Assembly: GCA_022510545.1 (NCBI GenBank)
Contig: JAFLTG010000024.1
Location: 1-36,710, forward strand
DNA from: Lachnospiraceae bacterium
GTDB taxonomy: Bacteria; Bacillota; Clostridia; Lachnospirales; Lachnospiraceae
Length of the DNA: 36,710 bases
Reading direction: 5' to 3'
The notes beneath the pieces are model-generated. The model did not search any database. It was not told the origin of the DNA and saw only the letters and a list, made by a program, of their open reading frames with translations. Both the position numbers and the translations under genes were made by a program. This document shows positions 19,115-27,117 of the stretch, piece by piece; position 1 is the first letter of the stretch; each line of letters begins with the position of its first letter.

Positions 19115-19636
19115 CTAACATGCAATATCCACATTCATACCAAGATACTTATTGGCTGCGTCAGAAGATTTCAAATCTTTCTGATAAGGATTATCCTCAT
19201 TAAAATATTTAATCTGTGTAGAAGTAGTGCCGCCGGAAACGTAAGTGCGGCCACATTCAGGGCAAACTGCGGTATGAATTGCAACATTGGCTCTGACTAC
19301 CTTGCCGTTATTCTGTGCCGCATCCTTATATGCATTTGAAACATGTTCCTGCTCATGACTTCTGACTCTGGATGCTGCTGCATTCGGAGAAATATGAGCT
19401 GCAGCTTTAAAAGAAACCATTTCGTCAGAACCGTCCTGGTATTTACGGTTTTTGCAAGTCTCGCATTCAGCGGGAGAAGATTTGCGTCCCGCCTGTTTCT
19501 CGGTGGATTCACCGGGATTGCGGATGATTTTTTGTGTTTCCTCTTCCTGAGATTGCTGTGTTGCACCTGTATAACCTTCATAGGCAGCAGTCATGCCTGT
19601 GTTATAACCTGTATTATATCCTACTCCGTTAATCAT
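19115..19636 (-). CDS. Small HExxH protein, putative zinc metallopeptidase
   Basis: A 173-residue soluble protein without signal peptide. The N-terminal third is Gly/Tyr/Thr/Gln-rich and looks disordered. It then carries CETC (C58, C61), HEQEH (H94, E95, H98), a match to the zincin HExxH motif in the helix-like SHEQEHVSNAYKDA, and CPEC (C125, C128). The combination suggests a zinc-binding fold, possibly a peptidase related to the SprA-related family, but I cannot confirm this. AAAGGGG precedes the start codon. It lies 22 bases after the Asn/Tyr-rich membrane gene and 21 bases before the DUF975 gene, so it is cotranscribed with membrane proteins of unknown role. Confidence 0.75.
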   Translation of the reverse strand: MINGVGYNTGYNTGMTAAYEGYTGATQQSQEEETQKIIRNPGESTEKQAGRKSSPAECETCKNRKYQDGSDEMVSFKAAAHISPNAAASRVRSHEQEHVSNAYKDAAQNNGKVVRANVAIHTAVCPECGRTYVSGGTTSTQIKYFNEDNPYQKDLKSSDAANKYLGMNVDIAC

Positions 19637-19658
19637 AATATTGCCCCTTTCATAATTC

Positions 19659-20162
19659 TTAATATCCGTTTTGTTCCATTATTTCTTCCCACATTTCGTC
19701 GAAAGACATTCCGTATTGCTTCTCAAACGTTTTATTAACCTCTGCTCTTACATCAGGATTGGTAAATAAAAGTACCATACTGAAGGTTACTATAATTGTA
19801 TTCAAAACAAGACCTGACACAGCACAGATAACACCGGTGCGAGCTTTGCTTAAAAGCTTAGGTCTTCTGCCCTTAGACAGCAGAGCGAGGACGATTGCAA
19901 TGCTGCCAAGCATAAAAGGCGGATAAACGGTAAACGTAAAACTTGTAACTATTGATATGATTCCAAGAACCATAGCCGCAGTGGCAAAATTGCTTCCGGG
20001 CTCATCAATGTTATATTGGTTGTTGTTATAATATGGATTATTATACCCATTATTATAGTTATTGTTATTATAGCCATTATTGTTATAGCTATTGTTATTA
20101 TACCCGTTATTGTTAGGTCCGCCGGGCGGCATACCCGGAGGCATATTCTGATTAAAATCCAT
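19659..20162 (-). CDS. Asn/Tyr-rich membrane protein (DUF4190-like)
   Basis: A 167-residue protein with a Pro/Gly start (NMPPGMPPGGP), then a low-complexity Asn/Tyr/Gly stretch (residues 17-51, repeated NNNGY/NNNSY units), then hydrophobic segments at about 60-76, 82-96 and 108-132 and a charged tail that ends FDEMWEEIMEQNGY. The layout, a disordered N-terminal tail followed by a small membrane domain, resembles DUF4190-type proteins; function unknown. GGAGG lies shortly before the ATG at the 20162 end, and a near-consensus promoter is at 20191-20220, making this the first gene of the minus-strand operon that ends with the GT-C-like protein. Confidence 0.82.
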   Translation of the reverse strand: MDFNQNMPPGMPPGGPNNNGYNNNSYNNNGYNNNNYNNGYNNPYYNNNQYNIDEPGSNFATAAMVLGIISIVTSFTFTVYPPFMLGSIAIVLALLSKGRRPKLLSKARTGVICAVSGLVLNTIIVTFSMVLLFTNPDVRAEVNKTFEKQYGMSFDEMWEEIMEQNGY

Positions 20163-20190
20163 AGGTTTTCCTCCTATATAACCAGTATAT

Positions 20191-20220
20191 ATTATAGCAT
20201 GACTACTGTGGCATTGTCAA
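20191..20220 (-). promoter_or_regulatory. Promoter of the four-gene minus-strand operon
   Basis: On the minus strand: perfect TTGACA (20215-20220), 18-bp spacer, perfect TATAAT (20191-20196), 28 bases ahead of the first start codon. This is among the strongest promoters in the window by consensus. Confidence 0.8.
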
Positions 20221-20229
20221 AATGAGTAG

Positions 20230-20257
20230 TTGAAATTATCGGAAAAATCTGTAAAAT
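20230..20257 (+). promoter_or_regulatory. Promoter of tex
   Basis: TTGAAA (20230-20235), 16-bp spacer, TAAAAT (20252-20257), 46 bases before the tex ATG; divergent from the promoter at 20191-20220. Confidence 0.55.
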
Positions 20258-20303
20258 ATAGGGTGGAAATAAACTAAGTTATAAAGGAGCATAAGGGATT
20301 AAT

Positions 20304-22688
20304 ATGGATATAATTTTAAAGATAAAAGAAGAATTGCAGGTAGAAAAATGGCAGGTAGAGGCTGCGGTGCAGCTTATAGATGAAGGCAATACCATTCCTT
20401 TTATCTCCAGATACCGTAAAGAGGCTACAGGCTCACTGGATGATGAGCAGCTGCGTAATCTGGATGAGAGACTTACCTATCTTAGGAATCTGGAGGAAAA
20501 AAAGGAGCAGGTTTTAAACAGCATAGAAGAGCAGGGAAAACTGACGGATGAACTGCGGGAGAAAATCATTGCAGCAGAGACGATGGTAGTGGTTGAGGAC
20601 TTGTATCGTCCCTATCGTCCTAAGAGAAAGACCAGGGCAAGTGTCGCAAAGGAAAAAGGACTCGAACCTCTTGCAGATTATATTATGGCACAGGAAGCTG
20701 AAACACCGATAGAAGAAGAGGCAGCCAAGTATCTTCATGAGGATGAAGATGAGGCCAAAGCTGTTAATACGGTCGAAGACGCTATACAGGGCGCCAAGGA
20801 CATTATTGCCGAGATTATTTCAGATGAGGCGGATTATAGAATTTACATAAGAAATATAACTATGGAAGAAGGCAAACTTGTCAGTGTCGCTAAGGATGAG
20901 GAAGCGGAGAGCGTATATGAGATGTATTATGCCTATGAGGAACCTGTGAAAAAGGTTGCAGGACATCGTGTACTGGCAATAAACAGAGGAGAAGACGAGA
21001 AATTCCTGACTGTTAAAGTAGAAGCACCGGAGGAACGTATATTACAGTACCTGCGTACGAAGGTTATAAAAAATGACAATGCTGTCACATCCCCGATTTT
21101 AGAGGATGTAATAACTGACAGCTATGACAGGTTGATTGCACCTGCCATTGAGAGGGAAGTTCGGAATGACCTAACTGAGAAAGCGGAAGACGGAGCAATC
21201 TCAGTATTTGGAAAGAATCTGGAACAGCTTCTTATGCAGCCTCCGATTTCAGGCAAAGTAGTGCTTGGCTGGGACCCGGCCTTCAGAACAGGATGCAAAC
21301 TTGCTGTCGTGGATGAGACCGGAAAAGTGCTTGACACCAAAGTTATATATCCGACAGCCCCTCAGAATAAAGTTGAGGAATCCAAGGCGGAGCTTAAAAA
21401 GCTCATCAAAAAGTATAATATTTCCCTGATTTCAGTGGGTAACGGAACCGCATCAAGAGAATCCGAGCAGGTCATTGTAGAACTGCTTAAAGAACTGGAT
21501 ACTCCGGTGCAGTATGTCATAGTAAATGAAGCCGGAGCTTCGGTATATTCCGCAAGCAAGCTGGCAACAGAGGAGTTTCCCAGTTTCGATGTAGGGCAAA
21601 GAAGTGCGGCTTCGATTGCAAGGAGGCTTCAGGATCCGCTTGCCGAACTGGTAAAGATTGATCCTAAGTCAATCGGTGTCGGTCAGTATCAGCATGATAT
21701 GAACCAGAAAAAATTAAGCAATGCCTTGAATGGAGTTGTGGAAGACAGTGTAAATAAGGTAGGAGTGGACTTAAATACGGCATCCGCATCCCTGCTTGAA
21801 TATGTTTCCGGCGTAACCAAGGTAATTGCCAGAAATATCGTGGATTACAGGGAAACAAACGGACGCTTTACCAACCGCAAACAGCTTCTTAAGGTTGCAA
21901 AACTGGGGCCAAAAGCGTTTGAGCAATGCGCGGGCTTTATGAGAATCACCGATGGTGACAATCCGCTGGATGCAACCAGTGTTCATCCGGAATCCTACGA
22001 GGCCGCCGAAAAACTTATGGAGAAAATGGGCCTTACAATGGCGGATGTCAAAGAAATTCAGAAAAAGGCAGCAGCACAAAAGGCATTAGGTAAAAAGATT
22101 TCTCCTGCTAAGGAAAAGCCTAAGAAAAAGAAAGAGATTGTTATACGTAATACCAATACGGCTATGGGAAAGGCATTGGCAGCAGCAATTAATGGAGCTG
22201 TCTTAGATAGTGCACCAACAGGAAATGCTAAGAAAAACGTCGCAAATTCGGAAGGCGGAATTGAGGTACCGGAAATGCTGTCCGGCAGTCTTGAAAAGAA
22301 AATAAAGGATAAGAAGAAACTTGCAGAGGAGCTTGGAATCGGCGAGATTACATTGACAGATATTTTAAAAGAACTTGAGAAACCTGCGAGAGACCCGCGT
22401 GATGATATGCCGGCACCGATTCTTAGAAGCGACGTGCTGGACATGAAGGACTTAAAACCCGGAATGATTCTTAAGGGTACGGTCCGTAATGTAATTGACT
22501 TTGGAGCCTTTGTGGATATAGGAGTGCATCAGGACGGCCTGGTACATATTTCAGAGATGACTCAGAAATATATCAAGCATCCGCTTGAGGCGGTAAGTGT
22601 AGGAGACATCGTAGATGTACAGGTGCTTACGGTAGATGTGGCGAAGAAGAGGATTGGGCTGACTATGAAGATAAAGCAAGAATATTAA
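20304..22688 (+). CDS. tex: Tex-family RNA-binding transcription accessory protein
   Basis: A 794-residue protein with the Tex architecture: helical N-terminal domain (IPFISRYRKEATGSLDDEQLRNL; DLYRPYRPKRKTRA), YqgF-like RNase-H fold (VLGWDPAFRTGCKLAVVD around 318), helix-hairpin-helix part (VDLNTASASLLEYVSGV near 490) and a C-terminal S1 RNA-binding domain (about 718-790, FGAFVDIGVHQDGLVHIS). Tex binds nucleic acid and affects transcription; its exact role varies. A lysine-rich, probably disordered stretch (about 594-680) between the helical part and S1 makes it somewhat longer than many relatives. AAGGG precedes the ATG by a short spacer. It has its own promoter and the next operon also has one, so it is probably monocistronic. 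Confidence 0.95.
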   Translation: MDIILKIKEELQVEKWQVEAAVQLIDEGNTIPFISRYRKEATGSLDDEQLRNLDERLTYLRNLEEKKEQVLNSIEEQGKLTDELREKIIAAETMVVVEDLYRPYRPKRKTRASVAKEKGLEPLADYIMAQEAETPIEEEAAKYLHEDEDEAKAVNTVEDAIQGAKDIIAEIISDEADYRIYIRNITMEEGKLVSVAKDEEAESVYEMYYAYEEPVKKVAGHRVLAINRGEDEKFLTVKVEAPEERILQYLRTKVIKNDNAVTSPILEDVITDSYDRLIAPAIEREVRNDLTEKAEDGAISVFGKNLEQLLMQPPISGKVVLGWDPAFRTGCKLAVVDETGKVLDTKVIYPTAPQNKVEESKAELKKLIKKYNISLISVGNGTASRESEQVIVELLKELDTPVQYVIVNEAGASVYSASKLATEEFPSFDVGQRSAASIARRLQDPLAELVKIDPKSIGVGQYQHDMNQKKLSNALNGVVEDSVNKVGVDLNTASASLLEYVSGVTKVIARNIVDYRETNGRFTNRKQLLKVAKLGPKAFEQCAGFMRITDGDNPLDATSVHPESYEAAEKLMEKMGLTMADVKEIQKKAAAQKALGKKISPAKEKPKKKKEIVIRNTNTAMGKALAAAINGAVLDSAPTGNAKKNVANSEGGIEVPEMLSGSLEKKIKDKKKLAEELGIGEITLTDILKELEKPARDPRDDMPAPILRSDVLDMKDLKPGMILKGTVRNVIDFGAFVDIGVHQDGLVHISEMTQKYIKHPLEAVSVGDIVDVQVLTVDVAKKRIGLTMKIKQEY

Positions 22689-22720
22689 AGGGTACTGAAT
22701 AATCACAAGTAAGTAAACTG

Positions 22721-22749
22721 TTGACATTAAATTTGGAAACATATATTAT
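22721..22749 (+). promoter_or_regulatory. Promoter of the second MBOAT operon
   Basis: Perfect TTGACA (22721-22726), 17-bp spacer, TATTAT (22744-22749), 59 bases before the MBOAT start codon. No hairpin terminator is visible between tex and this promoter. Confidence 0.75.
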
Positions 22750-22808
22750 AAATACGATACAGAAAGACCTTGCATATAAACATTCATGCGCATAAAGGAT
22801 AAACTATC

Positions 22809-24383
22809 ATGTTATTCAATACACCACAATATATTCGCTTTTTACCAATTGTTGTTCTTATCTATTATTGTCTTCCAAAAAAAGTACGGTATATATGGCT
22901 TCTATGTGTTAGTTATTATTTTTATATGCGGTGGAACCCTTTATATATCACTTTGCTTTTTTCCTGTACATTGCTTACATTTGTCAGTGGCAGAATCCTT
23001 GAAAGATTTAATCAATCATCAGGTAGTAAAAACATAGAAAATGCCGCGGATCATGATGAAATAATAATTCAAATCAGGAAAAAGAAGAAGGTATGCCTTG
23101 TTGTATGTATTCTATTGAATTTGGGTATCCTTGTATATTTTAAATATTTTAACTTTGGCATCATGTGTTTGAACCGTTTGCTCCACATCTTCCGTATGAA
23201 TGAAATCGATAGGAGTTTTGACATTTTATTGCCGGTCGGCATTTCTTTCTATACACTGCAGGCACTGGGATACTTAATCGATGTATACCGTGGAGATATA
23301 TACGCTGAGAAAAACTTTTTAAAGTATGCTCTGTTTGTATCCTTCTTTCCTCAGCTTGTCGCAGGTCCGATTGAACGCTCAAAAAATCTGCTTGTACAAT
23401 TGCAGAAACAACATCCTTTTCAATATGATAATCTAAGAAAAGGTTGGCTGCTGGTACTCTATGGACTGTTTTTGAAAATGGTCATTGCAGATAGAGCAGC
23501 CATTATTGTGGACACAGTGTATAACAGCGAATCATATCAGGGGTTCTATATTGTTATTGCCACATTTTTTTTTGCGATTCAAATATATTGTGACTTTTAT
23601 GGTTACTCCACAATTGCAAGAGGCTCTGCCCTTCTGATGGGTATCAGACTGATGGATAATTTTGCAGCGCCTTATTATTCCAAAAGCGTTAAGGAATTCT
23701 GGAGGAGATGGCACATTTCCCTTTCAGGCTGGTTTCGGGATTATCTATATATTCCTCTTGGTGGCAATAAAAAAGGAAGAATACGAAAAGAAAGCAATCT
23801 TTTTACTGTATTTGCAATAAGCGGGTTGTGGCATGGTGCTGCTGTTTCCTTTATTTTTTGGGGGATTTTAAATGGTGTTTATCAGATAGTAGGAGACTGG
23901 TTTCATGACGTAAAGCATTTCATAAGCAGGCAGCGAAGCACTATCTTACAGAAACTGAATCTGGAAAATACAGACATTGATAAAAATATGGTTGAGACTT
24001 TCAGTAAAAAGGCATTCCAAACGATAGGAACATTTTGCCTGATTACCTTTTCATGGTTATTTTTCCGTGCAGGAGACATGCGAACAGCCTGTAGAATGAT
24101 TGTAAACATCTTTCGTGTCAATAATTGGACAATTTTCTTTGACGGCTCTTTGTATGATCTGGGCGTCGCCTCAAATTATATGTTTGTATTGATCATGTCT
24201 ATTTTTATTTTATTTATTGTGGATTATCAAAAATATAAGGGAAGAGATGTATCTGCCTGGTTGTTAAAACAGGGATGGTTGTTACGGGTTCCTATTTATA
24301 TGTTTTTTATATTTACTATCTTATTATATGGCTGTTACGGAGAAATCTATGATATCCAACAGTTCATTTATTTCCAATTTTAG
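22809..24383 (+). CDS. MBOAT family O-acyltransferase, second copy
   Basis: A 524-residue multi-pass membrane protein of the same AlgI-like branch as the gene at 4770, but clearly diverged. It shows LPVGISFYTLQALGYLIDVY (141-160), FFPQLVAGPIER, FAIQIYCDFYGYSTIARG, the FWRRWHISL motif with H302, YIPLGGNKKG and catalytic H342 in SGLWHGAAVSF. A charged cytosolic loop of about 30 residues (68-95) is absent from the first copy. AAAGGA lies nine bases before the ATG. An SGNH-like gene follows after 26 bases. With its own strong promoter this is a separate acylation module, perhaps for a different polymer than the deacetylase-linked one. Confidence 0.93.
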   Translation: MLFNTPQYIRFLPIVVLIYYCLPKKVRYIWLLCVSYYFYMRWNPLYITLLFSCTLLTFVSGRILERFNQSSGSKNIENAADHDEIIIQIRKKKKVCLVVCILLNLGILVYFKYFNFGIMCLNRLLHIFRMNEIDRSFDILLPVGISFYTLQALGYLIDVYRGDIYAEKNFLKYALFVSFFPQLVAGPIERSKNLLVQLQKQHPFQYDNLRKGWLLVLYGLFLKMVIADRAAIIVDTVYNSESYQGFYIVIATFFFAIQIYCDFYGYSTIARGSALLMGIRLMDNFAAPYYSKSVKEFWRRWHISLSGWFRDYLYIPLGGNKKGRIRKESNLFTVFAISGLWHGAAVSFIFWGILNGVYQIVGDWFHDVKHFISRQRSTILQKLNLENTDIDKNMVETFSKKAFQTIGTFCLITFSWLFFRAGDMRTACRMIVNIFRVNNWTIFFDGSLYDLGVASNYMFVLIMSIFILFIVDYQKYKGRDVSAWLLKQGWLLRVPIYMFFIFTILLYGCYGEIYDIQQFIYFQF

Positions 24384-24409
24384 TGATTTTGCATGGGAGA
24401 GATTTTGTA

Positions 24410-25774
24410 ATGAATAGTAAAGCTGTGAAAAGATTTGTAAAACATTCAAAAAGAATTCTGGGAATATTCGCTGCACTTTTGCTTTTCTCTTCAATAACTG
24501 ATGCACTAAACTATATTTATGTCAGCGATGATGCCTGGTCGCGCATTCTTTGGCATAGATTTTATGAGGATAAAGGAAAAATCGATAATGTTTATTTGGG
24601 TTCATCCCATGTGTATTATAATCTGAATCCAATGTTGCTTGATAATTTAAACGGACAACACAATTTCAATTTAGCAACCTCCGGACAGAGGCTGAATGGT
24701 TCTTACTATTTGTTAAAAGAAGCTGACCGGCTGAATTCCCTATCCCACGTATATCTTGAATTATATTTTGACATGAGCATAAAAACAGAGTATGGCAATG
24801 ATCCGATAATTGGAGATCTGTCTTGGAATTGGAAAAACATCGATTATATGGAGCCTTCAATAAACAAGATGGTATATACATTATCTATAACAGGAATCGA
24901 TAAATATGTTGATACGTTTTTTCCTTTTGTCAGATATCGTGAACAATTAAACAACCACACATATATTAACTCTGTTATATCCAAAAAAAAAGATGCCGAT
25001 TATCTTGCATACAGATATCGAATCTATAATGAAGAAAAACAATTTACTGAAGAATATCAACAACAGGGTTTCCATTATATAACGCTGACTATTCCAGATA
25101 CGGCTTTTTCGGCTGAAATCCGAATTATAGAAGAAAATCCGATGGGTAGAGAAAGCAAAGAATACATTTGTAAAATTATTAATTATTGTCAGAAACGTGA
25201 TATTCCCATAACGCTGTTTGTTGCCCCCATGATAGAACTTAATCTTGTTAGATTGGGGAATTATGACTACTATATCAATCAGGTCAGGGAAATTGCGGAA
25301 GAATATCAGGTACCTTTTTATGATTTTAACCTTGCTAAAGAAGAATATCTGTCATTTCAACGAAATGAGCACTTTCGGGATTTTCATCATCTGAATTCGG
25401 CAGGTGCGGATATTTTTACCCCATTTTTTCATGAAGTGGTATCACAGGAATTTTCAGAAAATGAAAAGTATTTTTATACTACCTATGCTGAAAAAATTGA
25501 AAGCACTGACCCTGCCATTTATGGATTAACATATAAGACTGCTGCAGATGAGACACAGAATACTGTCAGGATTTATAATATAGCTTCTAATCGTGAGGAG
25601 GAGATGGAGTATCGGATCATAATGACACCAAATGATGGGGAACAATATATTGTGCAGGATTTTTCAACAAATAAAGATTTTACGGTTGACGAACAGGAGA
25701 ATGGTATCTGCAAGATTGTTGCCAGAATGAAGAATGATCATAAAGAAGTACAGACTATGGAAATTGAATACTAA
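24410..25774 (+). CDS. Membrane-anchored SGNH-like acyltransferase partner, second copy
   Basis: A 454-residue protein with one N-terminal membrane anchor (about 14-34) and a large extracytoplasmic part. SGNH-type marks are LGSSHVYYNLNP (candidate nucleophile S65 in GSSH, 64-67) and DFHHLNSAG (D324 and H327 as candidate acid and base). The last ~90 residues are polar and predicted beta-rich, absent from the shorter partner at 6220. The ATG at 24410 has GGGAGA nine bases upstream; the open frame to TTG 24383 overlaps the previous stop and is rejected. Pairing with an MBOAT gene suggests transfer of acyl groups to an exported polymer. Assignment rests on motifs and context only. Confidence 0.72.
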   Translation: MNSKAVKRFVKHSKRILGIFAALLLFSSITDALNYIYVSDDAWSRILWHRFYEDKGKIDNVYLGSSHVYYNLNPMLLDNLNGQHNFNLATSGQRLNGSYYLLKEADRLNSLSHVYLELYFDMSIKTEYGNDPIIGDLSWNWKNIDYMEPSINKMVYTLSITGIDKYVDTFFPFVRYREQLNNHTYINSVISKKKDADYLAYRYRIYNEEKQFTEEYQQQGFHYITLTIPDTAFSAEIRIIEENPMGRESKEYICKIINYCQKRDIPITLFVAPMIELNLVRLGNYDYYINQVREIAEEYQVPFYDFNLAKEEYLSFQRNEHFRDFHHLNSAGADIFTPFFHEVVSQEFSENEKYFYTTYAEKIESTDPAIYGLTYKTAADETQNTVRIYNIASNREEEMEYRIIMTPNDGEQYIVQDFSTNKDFTVDEQENGICKIVARMKNDHKEVQTMEIEY

Positions 25775-25783
25775 AATCTCCTC

Positions 25784-25812
25784 TTGCATTCTCCCCACAA
25801 CAGTATTATAAT
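25784..25812 (+). promoter_or_regulatory. Promoter of the FMN riboswitch-ribU unit
   Basis: TTGCAT (25784-25789), 17-bp spacer, perfect TATAAT (25807-25812), 22 bases before the P1 helix of the riboswitch. Confidence 0.7.
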
Positions 25813-25834
25813 AACTTCAACTAAAAAAGGTAAG

Positions 25835-26020
25835 TTCTTCGGGGCAGGGTGAAATTCCCTACTGGCGGTGATATCTGATGATGCAATACGCATACAGACA
25901 AGTCCGCGACCTGTTCATAACTGATGAATGATATTGCAGTTTTGTGATGCTATTCTACGCTTTGAACAGCTGATACGGTGAGAATCCGTAACCAACAGTA
26001 TAGTCTGGATGGAAGAAGAA
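25835..26020 (+). ncRNA. FMN riboswitch (RFN element)
   Basis: Senses flavin mononucleotide and controls the downstream transporter gene. The conserved blocks are present in order: TCTTCGGGGCAGGGTGAAAT, TCCCTACTGGCGGTGAT, AAGTCCGCGACC, GATACGGTGAGAATCCGTA, CCAACAGTATAGTCTGGATG and closing GAAGAA, which pairs with TTCTTC (25835-25840) to form P1. The variable helix is unusually long: CTGTTCA (25911-25917) pairs with TGAACAG (25963-25969), enclosing 45 bases. A terminator hairpin follows at once, so control is probably by transcription attenuation. Confidence 0.97.
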
Positions 26021-26037
26021 ACTGCGTAAGTAAACAA

Positions 26038-26073
26038 CCCCCGGATTGTCTTTTTTTGGTCCGGGGATTTTTT
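26038..26073 (+). terminator. Riboswitch-controlled attenuator
   Basis: Stem CCCCGGA (26039-26045) with TCCGGGG (26060-26066), a T-rich loop, then ATTTTTTAT. It sits between the FMN aptamer and ribU, as expected for FMN-dependent termination. Confidence 0.85.
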
Positions 26074-26144
26074 ATGCAAAAATCGAAGGTCTTCCTTTTT
26101 TATCAATTAATATTAATCATTAGATGAAAATGGAGGAAAAAGAA

Positions 26145-26852
26145 ATGAGTGAATTAGTAAAAAGTATTCAGGAAAATGTGGTGTTTTTTCTACAGTTTAT
26201 GGCAGTGGTAGCGGCAATTTTTATAGTTGCATACGTAGTAGAAAAACTTGTGGCTAAAAAGCAGGCAGTTACAGAGCGTATTTTGACCACAAGAAAAATA
26301 GCGGTAATAGGTATGTTTTCAGCGATAGCAGCGATTCTTATGCTGCTTGAGTTCCCTACACCTATTGCACCAAGTTTTTACGGGATGGATTTCAGCGAGC
26401 TTCCGGCACTTGTAGGCGCCTTTGCATACGGACCGGTAGCCGGAGTAATGATTGAGTTTTGTAAGATTATATTAAAGCTCCTATTTAAGCCAACATCTAC
26501 GGCGTTTGTAGGTGAGCTTTCCAATTTCGCGGTAGGCTGCAGTTTCATACTTCCGGCATCAATCATATATAGTTTACATAAAAATAAAAAAACGGCGATT
26601 GTATCTTGTGTAGTTGCAACACTCTGTATGACGGTATTTGGAACTGCATTCAATGCGGTCTATCTTCTTCCCAAGTTTGCTCAGATGTATGGAATGCATA
26701 TGAAAGACTTAATAGGAATGGACGATGTGGTCCCTTTTGTATGCTTTGCGGTTGCTCCGCATAATTTGATTAAAGGAGGCAGCGTGTCGCTCATAACGCT
26801 TCTTATATATAAGAAATTAAGCCCTATCTTAAAGAAAACAAATCAGGCCTAA
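26145..26852 (+). CDS. ribU: Riboflavin ECF transporter S component
   Basis: The substrate-binding membrane subunit of an energy-coupling-factor transporter that imports riboflavin; it would use shared EcfA/A'/T subunits encoded elsewhere. The 235-residue protein has about six hydrophobic segments, with a longer N-terminal helix than many RibU proteins, and the family-like stretches GMFSAIAAILMLLEFPTPIAPSF (split across 60-85), DFSELPALVGAFAYGPVAGV and a C-terminal FAVAPHNLIKGG. The FMN riboswitch in front fixes riboflavin as the probable substrate. ATG 26145 is chosen because GGAGG lies eight bases upstream; an in-frame ATG at 26124 precedes the ribosome binding site. Confidence 0.92.
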   Translation: MSELVKSIQENVVFFLQFMAVVAAIFIVAYVVEKLVAKKQAVTERILTTRKIAVIGMFSAIAAILMLLEFPTPIAPSFYGMDFSELPALVGAFAYGPVAGVMIEFCKIILKLLFKPTSTAFVGELSNFAVGCSFILPASIIYSLHKNKKTAIVSCVVATLCMTVFGTAFNAVYLLPKFAQMYGMHMKDLIGMDDVVPFVCFAVAPHNLIKGGSVSLITLLIYKKLSPILKKTNQA

Positions 26853-26860
26853 ATATATTA

Positions 26861-26905
26861 AGCCGCCGTACCGGATTTTGCCCCGATACGGCGGTTTATT
26901 TTATT
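26861..26905 (+). terminator. Terminator after ribU
   Basis: Stem CCGCCGTA (26863-26870) with TACGGCGG (26887-26894), followed by TTTATTTTATTTATT. It lies 10 bases after the ribU stop codon. Confidence 0.85.
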
Positions 26906-26955
26906 TATTCTCTCAAATCTGCAAATAACACAATCGACTTAATCAGCTCTTTCAC

Positions 26956-26994
26956 ATTAAGAATAACTTAAGGTTCTCCATATTTCATTTTAAG
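26956..26994 (+). promoter_or_regulatory. TTAAG direct repeats upstream of ABC export operon (PmrA-box-like)
   Basis: TTAAG begins at 26957, 26968 and 26990, i.e. intervals of 11 and 22 bp. The first two read ATTAAG-N5-CTTAAG, matching the consensus known for the OmpR-family regulator PmrA/BasR (HTTAAK-N5-HTTAAK). The rest of the 265-base gap before the ABC genes is AT-rich; candidate -10 elements TATATA (27066-27071) and TATACT (27075-27080) have no good -35, which fits an activator-dependent promoter. Confidence 0.5.
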
Positions 26995-27117
26995 ATTCCC
27001 ACACTATATTTACCTTATAAAAAAATTAAGAAATATTTTGAAGACTTTTAATATTCTAAATCCGTTATATATAGTATACTGACTAAGGATTGAAATATAA
27101 GTAAGGAAGGAAAATCA

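Noticed and set aside
20010-20130. Repetitive region as a CRISPR or tandem non-coding repeat
   Set aside because: It is an in-frame Asn/Tyr-rich coding tract on the minus strand with no spacer structure.
22786-23037. An 83-codon open frame overlapping the second MBOAT start
   Set aside because: It is out of frame inside a gene with clear MBOAT motifs and has no ribosome binding site of its own.
27061-27080. A standard sigma-A promoter for the ABC operon
   Set aside because: TATATA/TATACT elements exist but no -35 is found at 16-18 bp, so no confident promoter is listed.
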